Assembly: GCA_009845645.1 (NCBI GenBank)
Contig: VXZF01000423.1
Location: 1 to 13,206 of the forward strand
DNA from: Gemmatimonadota bacterium
GTDB taxonomy: Bacteria > Latescibacterota > UBA2968 > UBA8231
Length of the DNA stretch: 13,206 nucleotides
Direction: 5' to 3'
This document shows positions 1 to 6,403 of this stretch, one piece after another. Numbering within the stretch: position 1 is the stretch's first letter; each line of letters starts with the position of its first letter. The notes under the pieces are model-generated. The model made no database searches. It was not told the DNA's origin and was given only the letters and a program-made list of their open reading frames with translations. Both the position numbers and the translations under genes were made by a program.

Positions 1-293
1 TCCGGCACGCCTGCCGCGGCGAGTTCTTCCAACACCGGCGGCAACAGGCGATCCGTCGGGCAGGGCCGGGTCATGTCGCTGACGACAATTGCGACCTGCT
101 GGCCGGGCCGCACCAATGCGCGCAATTCCGGCGTACCCACGGGCCGCGCTAGCGCATCCCGCACCAACGCGAGTTCCGCACCATCGCCGCATTGTTCCGT
201 TCTCGGCAGAACGACGCCTAGCAGACGCTCGCTGGGCACGGCAACTTGCAACTGAGAGTCGCCAAAGGGCAGCTCGATTTGCGTCGCAGCCAT
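1..293 (-). CDS. larA: LarA-family nickel-dependent racemase (lactate racemase-like), N-terminal part only
   Basis: The gene starts at an ATG at 291-293 and runs off the left window edge after 97 codons, so most of the protein is missing. The visible part matches the start of the LarA/DUF2088 family: an acidic first strand (IELPFGDSQL) and the signature VVSDMTRPCPTDRLLPPVL at about residues 70-88, with Asp73 and Arg76 in the conserved D-x-TRP-x-P motif. In characterised LarA the enzyme interconverts D- and L-lactate with a nickel-pincer nucleotide; related members act on other 2-hydroxyacids, so the substrate here is not certain. A good Shine-Dalgarno (GAGGAAG) lies just upstream. The start is 9 bp after the fmdB-like stop, making it the fourth gene of the operon led by a fused 2-hydroxyacid dehydrogenase, which supports a role in 2-hydroxyacid use. 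The pincer-making genes larB, larC and larE are not in view. Confidence 0.85.
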   Translation of the reverse strand, partial: MAATQIELPFGDSQLQVAVPSERLLGVVLPRTEQCGDGAELALVRDALARPVGTPELRALVRPGQQVAIVVSDMTRPCPTDRLLPPVLEELAAAGVP

Positions 294-302
294 AAGTCTT
301 CC

Positions 303-527
303 TCAATTGTCGAGGGCGCAGGCACCAGCACCGCGCGGATCGCCGCAGGTGCCGCACGGCCCTATTGGTTCGCGCTCGCCGACAGCGCGGCCGGCGACGG
401 CAAAACTCGACAGTTTCTTCTCCAACTCTGCACTTTCACAAGATGGGCAAGCGGCTGTCGCCGTCCCTTGGATGAGCGCGTCGAACTCCGCGCCGCACTC
501 CTTGCAGGCGTATTCAAAAATCGGCAT
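303..527 (-). CDS. FmdB-family small zinc ribbon protein
   Basis: A 74-residue protein starting MPIFEYACKECGAEFD, the hallmark opening of the FmdB/CxxC-CxxC regulatory zinc-ribbon family. Two knuckles are visible, Cys8-x2-Cys11 and Cys27-x2-Cys30, which should bind one zinc ion. The C-terminal tail is unusual in carrying a further Cys58-x2-Cys61 and Cys70 in a Gly-rich context, possibly a second metal site. Family members are often annotated as putative regulators but their true function is poorly known. The ATG at 525-527 lies 3 bp past the stop of the upstream gene, with a GGAG about 9 bases before it inside that gene, so the two are probably translationally coupled. Its place directly before larA, a metal enzyme, could hint at metal handling, but this is inference. 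Confidence 0.85.
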   Translation of the reverse strand: MPIFEYACKECGAEFDALIQGTATAACPSCESAELEKKLSSFAVAGRAVGEREPIGPCGTCGDPRGAGACALDN

Positions 528-530
528 GGC

Positions 531-1055
531 TCAGGCTCCGTGCAGGGCCGGCTGATACAGGCCCACACTGTAGAATTCATAAGAAGCCGCTTTGTCCGGG
601 AAATCAATTACGTGCACCGTAAAACGAGCCGGCACCCCGGTGTTGGGCATATAGTCGCGGAAAAAGCTACTATAGGCTTGGGCGTATTCTTGGTAAATGC
701 GCTGTTGTTCCTCGTGAAAGCGCTGTGGATCGGTCAGCGGGTTGATGTCTTTGGGCTGGGCACCAAAGGCGTGTACTTCGATAAAATCTATCTGGGCAAT
801 CGAATCGCAGATCTCAGCTTCTTGCAGCCACTTTTCCCAACAGCGGAAGACCAGTTCGACTTCGACGGAAGGCGTCATCCTCACCAGTTCGTCGCGGCCG
901 AGAATCCCATGAGCCGAATGCCCGCCGGTCAAGCCAGCGAAGTAGATCTTCAAGTCGCCGTTATCCAGTGCCTCGGTTACCAAGGCCGATAAGGTTGGGT
1001 GGTCCCCGCCGTAGTAATAGGTCAATCGACCGCGTTGCTTGACATTAAATGCCAT
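531..1055 (-). CDS. Rid-superfamily-like (RidA/YjgF fold) protein, divergent
   Basis: A 174-residue soluble protein; I do not recognise the exact family. The start at 1053-1055 is chosen because an AAAGGA ribosome site precedes it and it lies 20 bp after the upstream stop; a longer reading frame would overlap the dehydrogenase. The order of elements resembles RidA: an early strand IYFAGLTGG (residues 37-45, compare the VxxSGQ strand of RidA), a helical middle, a strand IDFIEVHAF (89-97), a helix YQEYAQAYSSFF, then VPARFTVHVIDFP (141-153). The PAR-x-x-V-x-V motif with Arg144 matches the substrate-carboxylate-binding arginine of RidA (PARSCVEV in E. coli). At 174 residues it is longer than RidA (about 128), with an extra N-terminus. 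RidA proteins hydrolyse reactive imines or enamines; here it may remove a by-product of the neighbouring flavin dehydrogenase or be a binding protein. The assignment is by eye. Confidence 0.5.
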   Translation of the reverse strand: MAFNVKQRGRLTYYYGGDHPTLSALVTEALDNGDLKIYFAGLTGGHSAHGILGRDELVRMTPSVEVELVFRCWEKWLQEAEICDSIAQIDFIEVHAFGAQPKDINPLTDPQRFHEEQQRIYQEYAQAYSSFFRDYMPNTGVPARFTVHVIDFPDKAASYEFYSVGLYQPALHGA

Positions 1056-1075
1056 CGTAATCCTTTCACTTCGCG

Positions 1076-3931
1076 TTAAAGTGCTTCGACGAAAATTTCG
1101 GCCCAATGCCGCGCCCGCCGCCCGGTGAAATCGGCAATCTGGTGGCGGCACGAAGTGCCTACGGCCGAGATCTCTACGTCTTCTCCTGCCTCTTCTAGCA
1201 CGGCAAAGAGCCGCTCCTGCCCCACGGCGCGCGATATTTCAAAGTGCTCCTTCTCGTAACCAAAGCTACCGGCCATGCCACAGCAGCCCGACGGGATTTC
1301 CTCAGCGCTAAAGTGGGGCGGCATGTTGAGTACGGCCAATGTCGCGGCTGTCCCCGTCAGGGCCTTTTGATGGCAGTGGCCGTGCACCAAAATATGGCGG
1401 CCGGTCTGGGCAAACTCCAAATCGAGCGGCGACTCGCGGACGAGAAAGTCCTCGAGCAAGACGACCTGCTCGGCCACGCGCCGACTTTGCGGGTCGTCAA
1501 CTAAGTCTAGGTAATCGTCGCTGAGCGCCGACGCGCAGCTCGGCTCTAGCCCGATAATCGGCACCCCTTCTTCGGCCCAAGGCGCGAGTACCTCCACATT
1601 GCGCTGCGCCAATGCGCGAGCGCGGTCGAGAAAGCCCTTGGATATGAACGGCCGGCCGCAACAGACTTTGTTGGCGACCAAAACGACCTCGTACCCGGCG
1701 CGCTCCAAGATAATCGTCGCCGCCATGCCAATGGCCGGTTCGTTGTACTCGACGAAGGTGTCGTTGAACAGCACGACGCGGCCCTTGTCGCCGCGAGCCG
1801 GCCGGCGGCCGGCGAACCAGCGCGAAAACGGCTGGCGCGAAAACGCCGGCAGTCGCCGCCGCCGGTCAATGCCCAAAAACGCATCTAACAGCCAACGATT
1901 GAACCCGCTGCGACCGATCCAATTCGACAGCGGTGCCAACGCCGATCCCAAGCGACTAATGCGGGCAATGTCGGCAAAGAGCCGCGAGCGCAACGGATAG
2001 CCGTGCTGGCGATGATAGTGAGCAAGAAATTCGTACTTGAGCTTGGCCATATCCACGCTCGACGGACACTCGGCTTTGCAGGCTTTGCACTCCAAGCAAA
2101 GGTCCATCACGCGGTGGATTTCATGGCTGTGCAGGCCGTCGGGCAACGTACCAGCCAGTGCGGCGCGCAAGGCATTAGCCCGGCCGCGAGTGGTGTGCTC
2201 CTCGTCCAAAGTCGCCATGTACGAAGGGCACATCGTACCCACCAGCTTTTTGCGACAGTGGCCCACCCCGGAACACATTTCAACGGCTTCTTGAAAGCCG
2301 CCGGCCTCACTAAAGCTGAAAAATGTCTCCACCTGGGGCGTCTGATAATCCTCGTGATAGCGCAGATTCTCGTCCATCCGAGGAGGGCGGGTGATCTTGC
2401 CGGGATTCATAATCCCCTGTGGATCAAAAGCGTCCTTAACCTCGACAAAAGCCGCGACCAACTCCGGGCTAAACATCTTGGCAATCCACTCGCTGCGCGC
2501 CAAGCCATCGCCGTGCTCCCCCGACATGGCTCCACCGTATTCGAGCACCATGTCGCTCATCCGCTCCTCCATCTGGCGCAGGAGCTTTATACCTTCGGGA
2601 TCCTTGAGGCTGAAAATGGGCCGGATGTGCAACAGACCGACGCTCGCGTGCCCGTAGTATTCGGCCTCAATCCCCAATTCCTCCATCAGCGCGACCACCC
2701 GACGAATGTAGTCGGGCAACTTGGCGACCGGGACGCTGGTATCCTCCACCCCAGGCTGAGGCTTGGGATCGCCCTTCATGCCCATCAAAAGCCCCAACCC
2801 GGCCTTGCGCAAATCCCAGATGGCCTTCTGATCCCCGGCGACCACGGCCCGCGTAAACGCGTAGCCCATCCCGCGTTCCCGCAATCGCTCTTCCAATTCG
2901 TCCATCTTGTGGCCTAGCTCGTCTTTGGAGTCCGCGTAGTACTCGACTATGAGCAGAGCGGCCGGATCGCCTGTGAGGAAGCGGCGGCTCGGGGCGTGTT
3001 CGACCGAACCTTTAGTCTGGTCGAGCAAAATCTTGTCAATCAGTTCGCTGGCGACCGGTGCGGTCTCTAACGCGGTCAGATTGGCCTCCATGGCCTCGAC
3101 CAAGTCGTGGAAGTGGACGGCCACCAAGCCCTTGTGCTCGGGTAGCTCCACCAAGTTCAGCCGCGCTTCGACCACCGCGCAGAGCGTGCCCTCCGAGCCG
3201 ACGACCAGCTTGCTCAAGTCAAAGGGAGCGCCGTCGATGAACTCGTCGAGATTGTAGCCCGAGACGCGGCGCATCACTTGGGGAAAGCCCGTGCGAATCT
3301 GCGCTTCGCGCTCGCGGACGATGCGACGAATTTCGCGATAAATGCGCCCTTCGAGGCTGTCCAAGCCCGCGCGGCGTTGGCACTCTTCGTCGTCTAGCGG
3401 CCCGAATACTGCTTGCGAGCCGTCGGCCAGCACCAACTTTAGCTCCAGAATGTGGTCGATGGTCTTGCCGTATATCATGGAGTGCGCACCGCAGGAATTG
3501 TTGCCGATCATGCCGCCGATATTGGCCCTACTACTCGTGGAAACATCGGGAGCGAAGATCAGGCCGTAGGGCTGCAAGTAGGCATTGAGTTCATCGAGCA
3601 CCAAGCCCGGCTGGACCCGGACCCAGCGCTCGTCTGGGTTGAACTCCAAGATCTGGTTCATGTATTTGGAAAAATCGAGATGGACCGCCGCCCCCACCGA
3701 CTGGCCCGCCAAACTCGTCCCACCGCCCCGTGGCAAGACCGCTGCCCCCTGCTCAGCGGCAATTTTTACTGCGGCGATTACGTCGGCCTCGTCTTTGGGC
3801 ACGACCAGCCCCAAAGGCTCCATCTCGTAGATGCTGGCGTCGGTGCGGTAGAGCATCCGCGAAACCGCGTCAAAGCGCACTTCGCCTTGAATGGCCTGTT
3901 GCAAGGCCATTTCCAATGTATTTCTATCCAT
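1076..3931 (-). CDS. Fused FAD-dependent 2-hydroxyacid dehydrogenase with Fe-S subunit (GlcD-GlcF / YdiJ type)
   Basis: A 951-residue fusion of a flavin dehydrogenase and its iron-sulfur partner. Numbered from the ATG at 3931, the FAD-binding type-4 domain spans about 40-260, with PRGGGTSLAGQSVG (67-80) and IGGMIGNNSCG (138-148) gripping FAD. The FAD-oxidase C-terminal domain covers about 265-510, with YYGHASVGLLHIRP and the active-site SGEHGDG (470-476). The ferredoxin region has Cys553, Cys559, Cys568 and C-x2-C-x2-C-x3-CP at 612-622. Two cysteine-rich CCG domains follow (VCCG near 757, HGHCHQ near 851, SGCCG near 881). Relatives oxidise D-lactate, glycolate or D-2-hydroxyglutarate and pass electrons to quinone; the substrate cannot be read from sequence. 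A GTG at 3958 would add nine residues, but family alignment favours the ATG; neither has a strong ribosome site. First gene of the operon ending in larA. No signal peptide or membrane segment is visible. Confidence 0.92.
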   Translation of the reverse strand: MDRNTLEMALQQAIQGEVRFDAVSRMLYRTDASIYEMEPLGLVVPKDEADVIAAVKIAAEQGAAVLPRGGGTSLAGQSVGAAVHLDFSKYMNQILEFNPDERWVRVQPGLVLDELNAYLQPYGLIFAPDVSTSSRANIGGMIGNNSCGAHSMIYGKTIDHILELKLVLADGSQAVFGPLDDEECQRRAGLDSLEGRIYREIRRIVREREAQIRTGFPQVMRRVSGYNLDEFIDGAPFDLSKLVVGSEGTLCAVVEARLNLVELPEHKGLVAVHFHDLVEAMEANLTALETAPVASELIDKILLDQTKGSVEHAPSRRFLTGDPAALLIVEYYADSKDELGHKMDELEERLRERGMGYAFTRAVVAGDQKAIWDLRKAGLGLLMGMKGDPKPQPGVEDTSVPVAKLPDYIRRVVALMEELGIEAEYYGHASVGLLHIRPIFSLKDPEGIKLLRQMEERMSDMVLEYGGAMSGEHGDGLARSEWIAKMFSPELVAAFVEVKDAFDPQGIMNPGKITRPPRMDENLRYHEDYQTPQVETFFSFSEAGGFQEAVEMCSGVGHCRKKLVGTMCPSYMATLDEEHTTRGRANALRAALAGTLPDGLHSHEIHRVMDLCLECKACKAECPSSVDMAKLKYEFLAHYHRQHGYPLRSRLFADIARISRLGSALAPLSNWIGRSGFNRWLLDAFLGIDRRRRLPAFSRQPFSRWFAGRRPARGDKGRVVLFNDTFVEYNEPAIGMAATIILERAGYEVVLVANKVCCGRPFISKGFLDRARALAQRNVEVLAPWAEEGVPIIGLEPSCASALSDDYLDLVDDPQSRRVAEQVVLLEDFLVRESPLDLEFAQTGRHILVHGHCHQKALTGTAATLAVLNMPPHFSAEEIPSGCCGMAGSFGYEKEHFEISRAVGQERLFAVLEEAGEDVEISAVGTSCRHQIADFTGRRARHWAEIFVEAL

Positions 3932-4017
3932 ATTTAGGCATTGATCGGCAGCGCGCACCTTCTTCGCCCTGCCGGGGGCCTAGCGCGCACTTTGGTCAAC
4001 TTGGTAGGGACACTTCA

Positions 4018-4047
4018 ATAGTAAGAACGCACACTACGGACCGTCAA
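4018..4047 (-). promoter_or_regulatory. Candidate sigma-70-type promoter for the dehydrogenase-rid-fmdB-larA operon
   Basis: Read on the minus strand, TTGACG (4042-4047, 5 of 6 consensus bases) is followed after 18 bp by TACTAT (4018-4023, 4 of 6). Transcription would begin near 4011 and give a leader of about 80 bases before the ATG at 3931. The match is moderate and judged only by eye. Confidence 0.35.
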
Positions 4048-4123
4048 ATTTCCGCACTTGTCGCTTTCTTTATATTCTGCAAACGAGTGGTTTATTTTTT
4101 TTCAAAAAATATCCAACATGTTG

Positions 4124-4152
4124 TTGACAATCATTCTCAACCCCAATAGATT
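4124..4152 (+). promoter_or_regulatory. Candidate sigma-70-type promoter for zapA
   Basis: A perfect TTGACA (4124-4129) is followed by a 17-bp spacer and TAGATT (4147-4152, 4 of 6 bases of TATAAT). The predicted start of transcription is near 4159, about 85 bases before the zapA ATG. The -35 box is part of a palindromic Fur-like site and the -10 box lies inside another short inverted repeat, CCAATAGATTGG, so the promoter looks regulated. Confidence 0.5.
4125..4139. promoter_or_regulatory. Candidate Fur-family operator
   Basis: TGACAATCATTCTCA matches the 7-1-7 Fur box (TGATAATNATTATCA) at 12 of 14 defined positions, with both mismatches symmetrical about the centre. It sits on the -35 box and spacer of the candidate zapA promoter, where a bound repressor would block RNA polymerase. 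It also lies about 80 bp upstream of the candidate promoter of the iron-rich dehydrogenase on the other strand. Fur, or a relative such as Mur, PerR or Zur, could be the binder; none is encoded in the window. Confidence 0.4.
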
Positions 4153-4185
4153 GGTTAATCACCACGTGGTTAGCGCGCAAAAGAG

Positions 4186-4228
4186 GGGGCTTCCGGGACA
4201 AGGGGAGATCGCGGAAGTCCCCACTTTT
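4186..4228 (+). terminator. Hairpin with T-run in the zapA leader (attenuator or small-RNA terminator candidate)
   Basis: GGGG plus CTTCCG (4186-4195, sharing the junction C at 4190) can pair with CGGAAG-T-CCCC (4212-4222), a ten-pair stem with one bulged T and a loop of 16 bases, followed by ACTTTTTA. This is the form of an intrinsic terminator, though the T-run starts two bases after the stem. It lies between the candidate promoter and zapA, so it may end a short leader RNA of about 70 nt or attenuate zapA; it could also be only a leader structure. Confidence 0.4.
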
Positions 4229-4244
4229 TATCTCACAAAATCTC

Positions 4245-4574
4245 ATGTCGCAATCACAGCCAATTACTGTCCGCATCTACAATAAGACCTATCATCTCGT
4301 CAACAGCGACGATCAAGATCCTGAGTACGTTCGGCTCGCTGCGGCCTACCTCGACGAGAAGATGCAGCAGACCGCCGCGACGATCAAACATCGGGCTGAG
4401 TTCGACATCGCCATCCTAGCCGCGCTCAATATCGCCGAGGAAGTGCTCCGCGCTCGTCAACACAAAGACGCGCTGCTCAACCGCACTGATGCCCGCCTCG
4501 ACTCCTTCAACCGCTTGCTGTCCGACGCGCCCTCCACCACAGACGACCCTTCCACTGACGCCAAGCGGTTCTAA
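4245..4574 (+). CDS. zapA: Cell division protein ZapA
   Basis: A 109-residue protein of typical ZapA length. The N-terminal globular part has ITVRIYNKTYHL (residues 7-18) and DPEYVRLAAAYLDEKM (25-40), the family's best-conserved stretch. A long helix follows (about 45-90, with RAEFDIAILAALNIAEEVLRA) that forms the dimer and tetramer coiled coil. The tail is short, polar and rich in Asp, Thr and Ser. ZapA binds FtsZ in the cytoplasm and bundles its filaments in the Z ring. The ATG at 4245 fits the family start, but no Shine-Dalgarno is visible in the bases before it (ACAAAATCTC), which is unusual beside its neighbours. It lies alone, without the 6S RNA or 5-formyltetrahydrofolate cyclo-ligase gene that often accompany it, and converges on the SulP gene with 7 bp between stop codons. 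Confidence 0.9.
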   Translation: MSQSQPITVRIYNKTYHLVNSDDQDPEYVRLAAAYLDEKMQQTAATIKHRAEFDIAILAALNIAEEVLRARQHKDALLNRTDARLDSFNRLLSDAPSTTDDPSTDAKRF

Positions 4575-4581
4575 TTCTCTT

Positions 4582-6321
4582 TCATATATAATACTCGATT
4601 TCCCCATCCTGCGACTCTTGGGAACGAGGCACATTGAGCGGACACCGCGCCTTGTAGTCGGGATGGAGCCGTGCCCACAGGTAATCAAGCGCGTGCTGGT
4701 TCCAGCGAAAAAAGTGATCGCGGCCGATCTGCTCCATCAGCCCCGACCGCTCCAGCGCGTCGGTAAGCTGCCGTTTGGCCCGCGTAAAGTACAGATCTAG
4801 CCCAACTTCGCGCAGGCGTTCAACCACATTGCGCAGCGCCTGTTCGCCAGAAGCATCGATCCGGTTGATCCCGTCCGCGTCGAGAATTAAGTACCTTAGT
4901 TCAGGTGCTGAGGCGATCGTTTCGAGCACCTTGTCCTCAAAATAACGGCCCGAGCCAAAGTACAATTGGCCGTCAAAGCGCATAATCGCGAGTTGCTGAT
5001 CTGGTCTTAGACCCACGTCGCTTTCGCGCATCGTGCCGTCGAGGTGCCGAGCGAGAAAAACCACGCGGGGCCGCATGGTGCGGTAGAAGTTGAGCACCAA
5101 CGAGGCTCCCACGCCGAGGGCAACCCCCAAGTGCAGGTCCGGTGCCAAGGCCAGCGTGCCGACAAACGTCGCAATCCCGATCAACCCGTCGTGGGCCTTG
5201 ATGCGCCAAGCTGTTACTAGGGGCTGGATGCGCACTAAGCCGCACACCGCAGCGATTATGACAACGGCGAGCGTAGCTTGCGGCAAATAGTACAACAGCG
5301 GCGTGAGCCAGAGCAGGGTCGCGGCGATGACCAGCGACGCCACGACCGAGGAAAAACCCGTCCGCGCCCCACTTTGGTAGTTGACCGCCGAGCGCGAAAA
5401 CGAGCCTGAAGTCGCATAGCTTTGGAAAAGCCCGCCGACCACGTTGGCCATGCCTTGGCCGATGAGTTCCTGATTGATATCGAGATGCTGCCGCGTCCGC
5501 GCAGCGAGGGTCTTGGCAATGGCCATGGCCTCCATCAGGCCGAGCATGGTCAAGGTCAAGGCCCCCACGAATAGCTGGGATAAGATATCCACGTCTAAGT
5601 CCGGTACCAAAAGCTGCGGCAAACCGCGCGGAACCTCGCCGACCACTTCCCCGCTAAACCCGGTCAGCCAAGAAACGAGCGTAGTAACCACCAGCGTCGT
5701 CAACATACTCGGCAGTTCCCAGCGCACGCGGCGCAAAACCACCAGCAGTCCTCCAGCCAATACCGCCATCCCCAGCGTCGGCCAATGGACCGCTAACAGC
5801 GCCACGTCGATGACGCGGAGGGCCGCCAGCAAATGTCCTCCCTGCTGAGGCTCCACACCGAATACCTTGTGTAATTGGGAAATGGCGATGATAAAGGCTG
5901 CGGCATTGGTAAAGCCGACGACCACCGGACCGGATAGCAGGTCGATCAGCAAGCCCAAGCGCAACGCGCCCAAGGCGATCCGTATCAGACCGACGAACAA
6001 GCCCAAAACTAGCGAATAGGCGATATACAGCTCGCCGCTTTCGGGAGCAAGCCCCTGCACGGTCGTCGCGCTGATGAGCGAAGCTATGGCCACCGGGCCG
6101 GTGGACAAGTGCCGAGAAGAGCCAAACAGCGCGGCCACAGCCGGCGGCAGAAAGGCCGCATACAACCCATAGACCGGCGGCAGCCCCGCCAACTCGGCAT
6201 AGGCCATAGCTTGGGGCACGAGGATCGTCGCCACGGTCAGGCCCGCGAGCACATCGGCGCGCAAGACGGACGGACGGACGAGTTCGGGCAGCCAATGGAT
6301 AAATGGAAAAAATCGCTTCAT
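4582..6321 (-). CDS. SulP-family anion transporter with C-terminal STAS domain
   Basis: A 579-residue inner-membrane protein of usual SulP (SLC26) length. Residues about 20-415 hold many hydrophobic segments, starting with the family signature region VPQAMAYAELAGLPPVYGLYAAF (35-57) and HLSTGPVAIASL (71-82), followed by GFTNAAAFIIAISQL (136-150). GLFQSYATSGSFSRSAVNYQSGARTG (297-322) is another conserved SulP block. The cytoplasmic STAS domain spans about 441-550, with LILDADGINRIDASG and Ser491 at the position that matches the phosphorylated serine of anti-sigma antagonists. Family members carry sulfate, bicarbonate or dicarboxylates; the substrate cannot be told here. The ATG at 6319-6321 has no strong ribosome site but fits the family's N-terminus. 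It is divergent from a PhyH gene, and their candidate promoters overlap. Confidence 0.92.
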   Translation of the reverse strand: MKRFFPFIHWLPELVRPSVLRADVLAGLTVATILVPQAMAYAELAGLPPVYGLYAAFLPPAVAALFGSSRHLSTGPVAIASLISATTVQGLAPESGELYIAYSLVLGLFVGLIRIALGALRLGLLIDLLSGPVVVGFTNAAAFIIAISQLHKVFGVEPQQGGHLLAALRVIDVALLAVHWPTLGMAVLAGGLLVVLRRVRWELPSMLTTLVVTTLVSWLTGFSGEVVGEVPRGLPQLLVPDLDVDILSQLFVGALTLTMLGLMEAMAIAKTLAARTRQHLDINQELIGQGMANVVGGLFQSYATSGSFSRSAVNYQSGARTGFSSVVASLVIAATLLWLTPLLYYLPQATLAVVIIAAVCGLVRIQPLVTAWRIKAHDGLIGIATFVGTLALAPDLHLGVALGVGASLVLNFYRTMRPRVVFLARHLDGTMRESDVGLRPDQQLAIMRFDGQLYFGSGRYFEDKVLETIASAPELRYLILDADGINRIDASGEQALRNVVERLREVGLDLYFTRAKRQLTDALERSGLMEQIGRDHFFRWNQHALDYLWARLHPDYKARCPLNVPRSQESQDGEIEYYI

Positions 6322-6339
6322 GCGTTCGCTAGGGATCGG

Positions 6340-6369
6340 TTGACACCTAGTCGGCGACCAGTGTACACT
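6340..6369 (+). promoter_or_regulatory. Candidate promoter for the first PhyH gene
   Basis: A perfect TTGACA (6340-6345) is followed by 18 bp and TACACT (6364-6369, 4 of 6 bases). Transcription should begin near 6376. A ribosome site GGGAG (6393-6397) precedes the ATG at 6404. The -10 box is the right half of the perfect palindrome AGTGTACACT (6360-6369). Confidence 0.5.
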
Positions 6370-6388
6370 TAGCGGGTCCTCACCTCAA
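6360..6388 (-). promoter_or_regulatory. Candidate promoter for the SulP gene, overlapping the opposing promoter
   Basis: On the minus strand TTGAGG (6383-6388, 4 of 6 bases) is followed by 17 bp and TACACT (6360-6365, 4 of 6). Its -10 box is the left half of the palindrome AGTGTACACT and shares two bases with the -10 box of the divergent PhyH promoter, so the two could not be occupied together. The leader would be about 30 bases. Confidence 0.35.
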
Positions 6389-6403
6389 CAGCGGGAGTGC
6401 CGC

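Larger units (their letters stand above)
3932..4244. other. 313-bp intergenic region between the 2-hydroxyacid dehydrogenase gene and zapA
   Basis: No credible gene is seen here. The half nearest the dehydrogenase is G+C-rich; the part at about 4060-4160 is strikingly A+T-rich, including a run of eight T followed by an A-run (4093-4110). It must hold promoters for both divergent transcription units. Four short palindromes follow one another: CAACATGTTG (4114-4123), TTGACAATCATTCTCAA (4124-4140, 7 of 8 pairs), CCAATAGATTGG (4143-4154) and ACCACGTGGT (4161-4170), and then a hairpin with a T-run (4186-4228). Individual sites are listed separately. Confidence 0.8.

Noticed and set aside
246..992. 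Long plus-strand reading frame of 248 codons
   Set aside because: It lies opposite the larA, fmdB-like and Rid-like genes, which have family motifs and ribosome sites; the plus-strand product shows no family motif and is a shadow of G+C-rich coding sequence.
2003..2917. Plus-strand reading frame of 304 codons
   Set aside because: It is fully antisense to the fused dehydrogenase, whose FAD and Fe-S motifs cover the same bases; the translated product shows no recognisable domain.
3932..3958. GTG at 3958 as the dehydrogenase start
   Set aside because: It would add nine residues that do not fit the family start, and the ATG at 3931 aligns better; no clear ribosome site favours either, so some doubt remains.
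4100..4245. 6S RNA (ssrS) next to zapA
   Set aside because: Only about 70 bases separate the candidate start of transcription from the hairpin end, and I could not fold a long rod with a central bubble; the 7-bp gap after zapA has no room for it.
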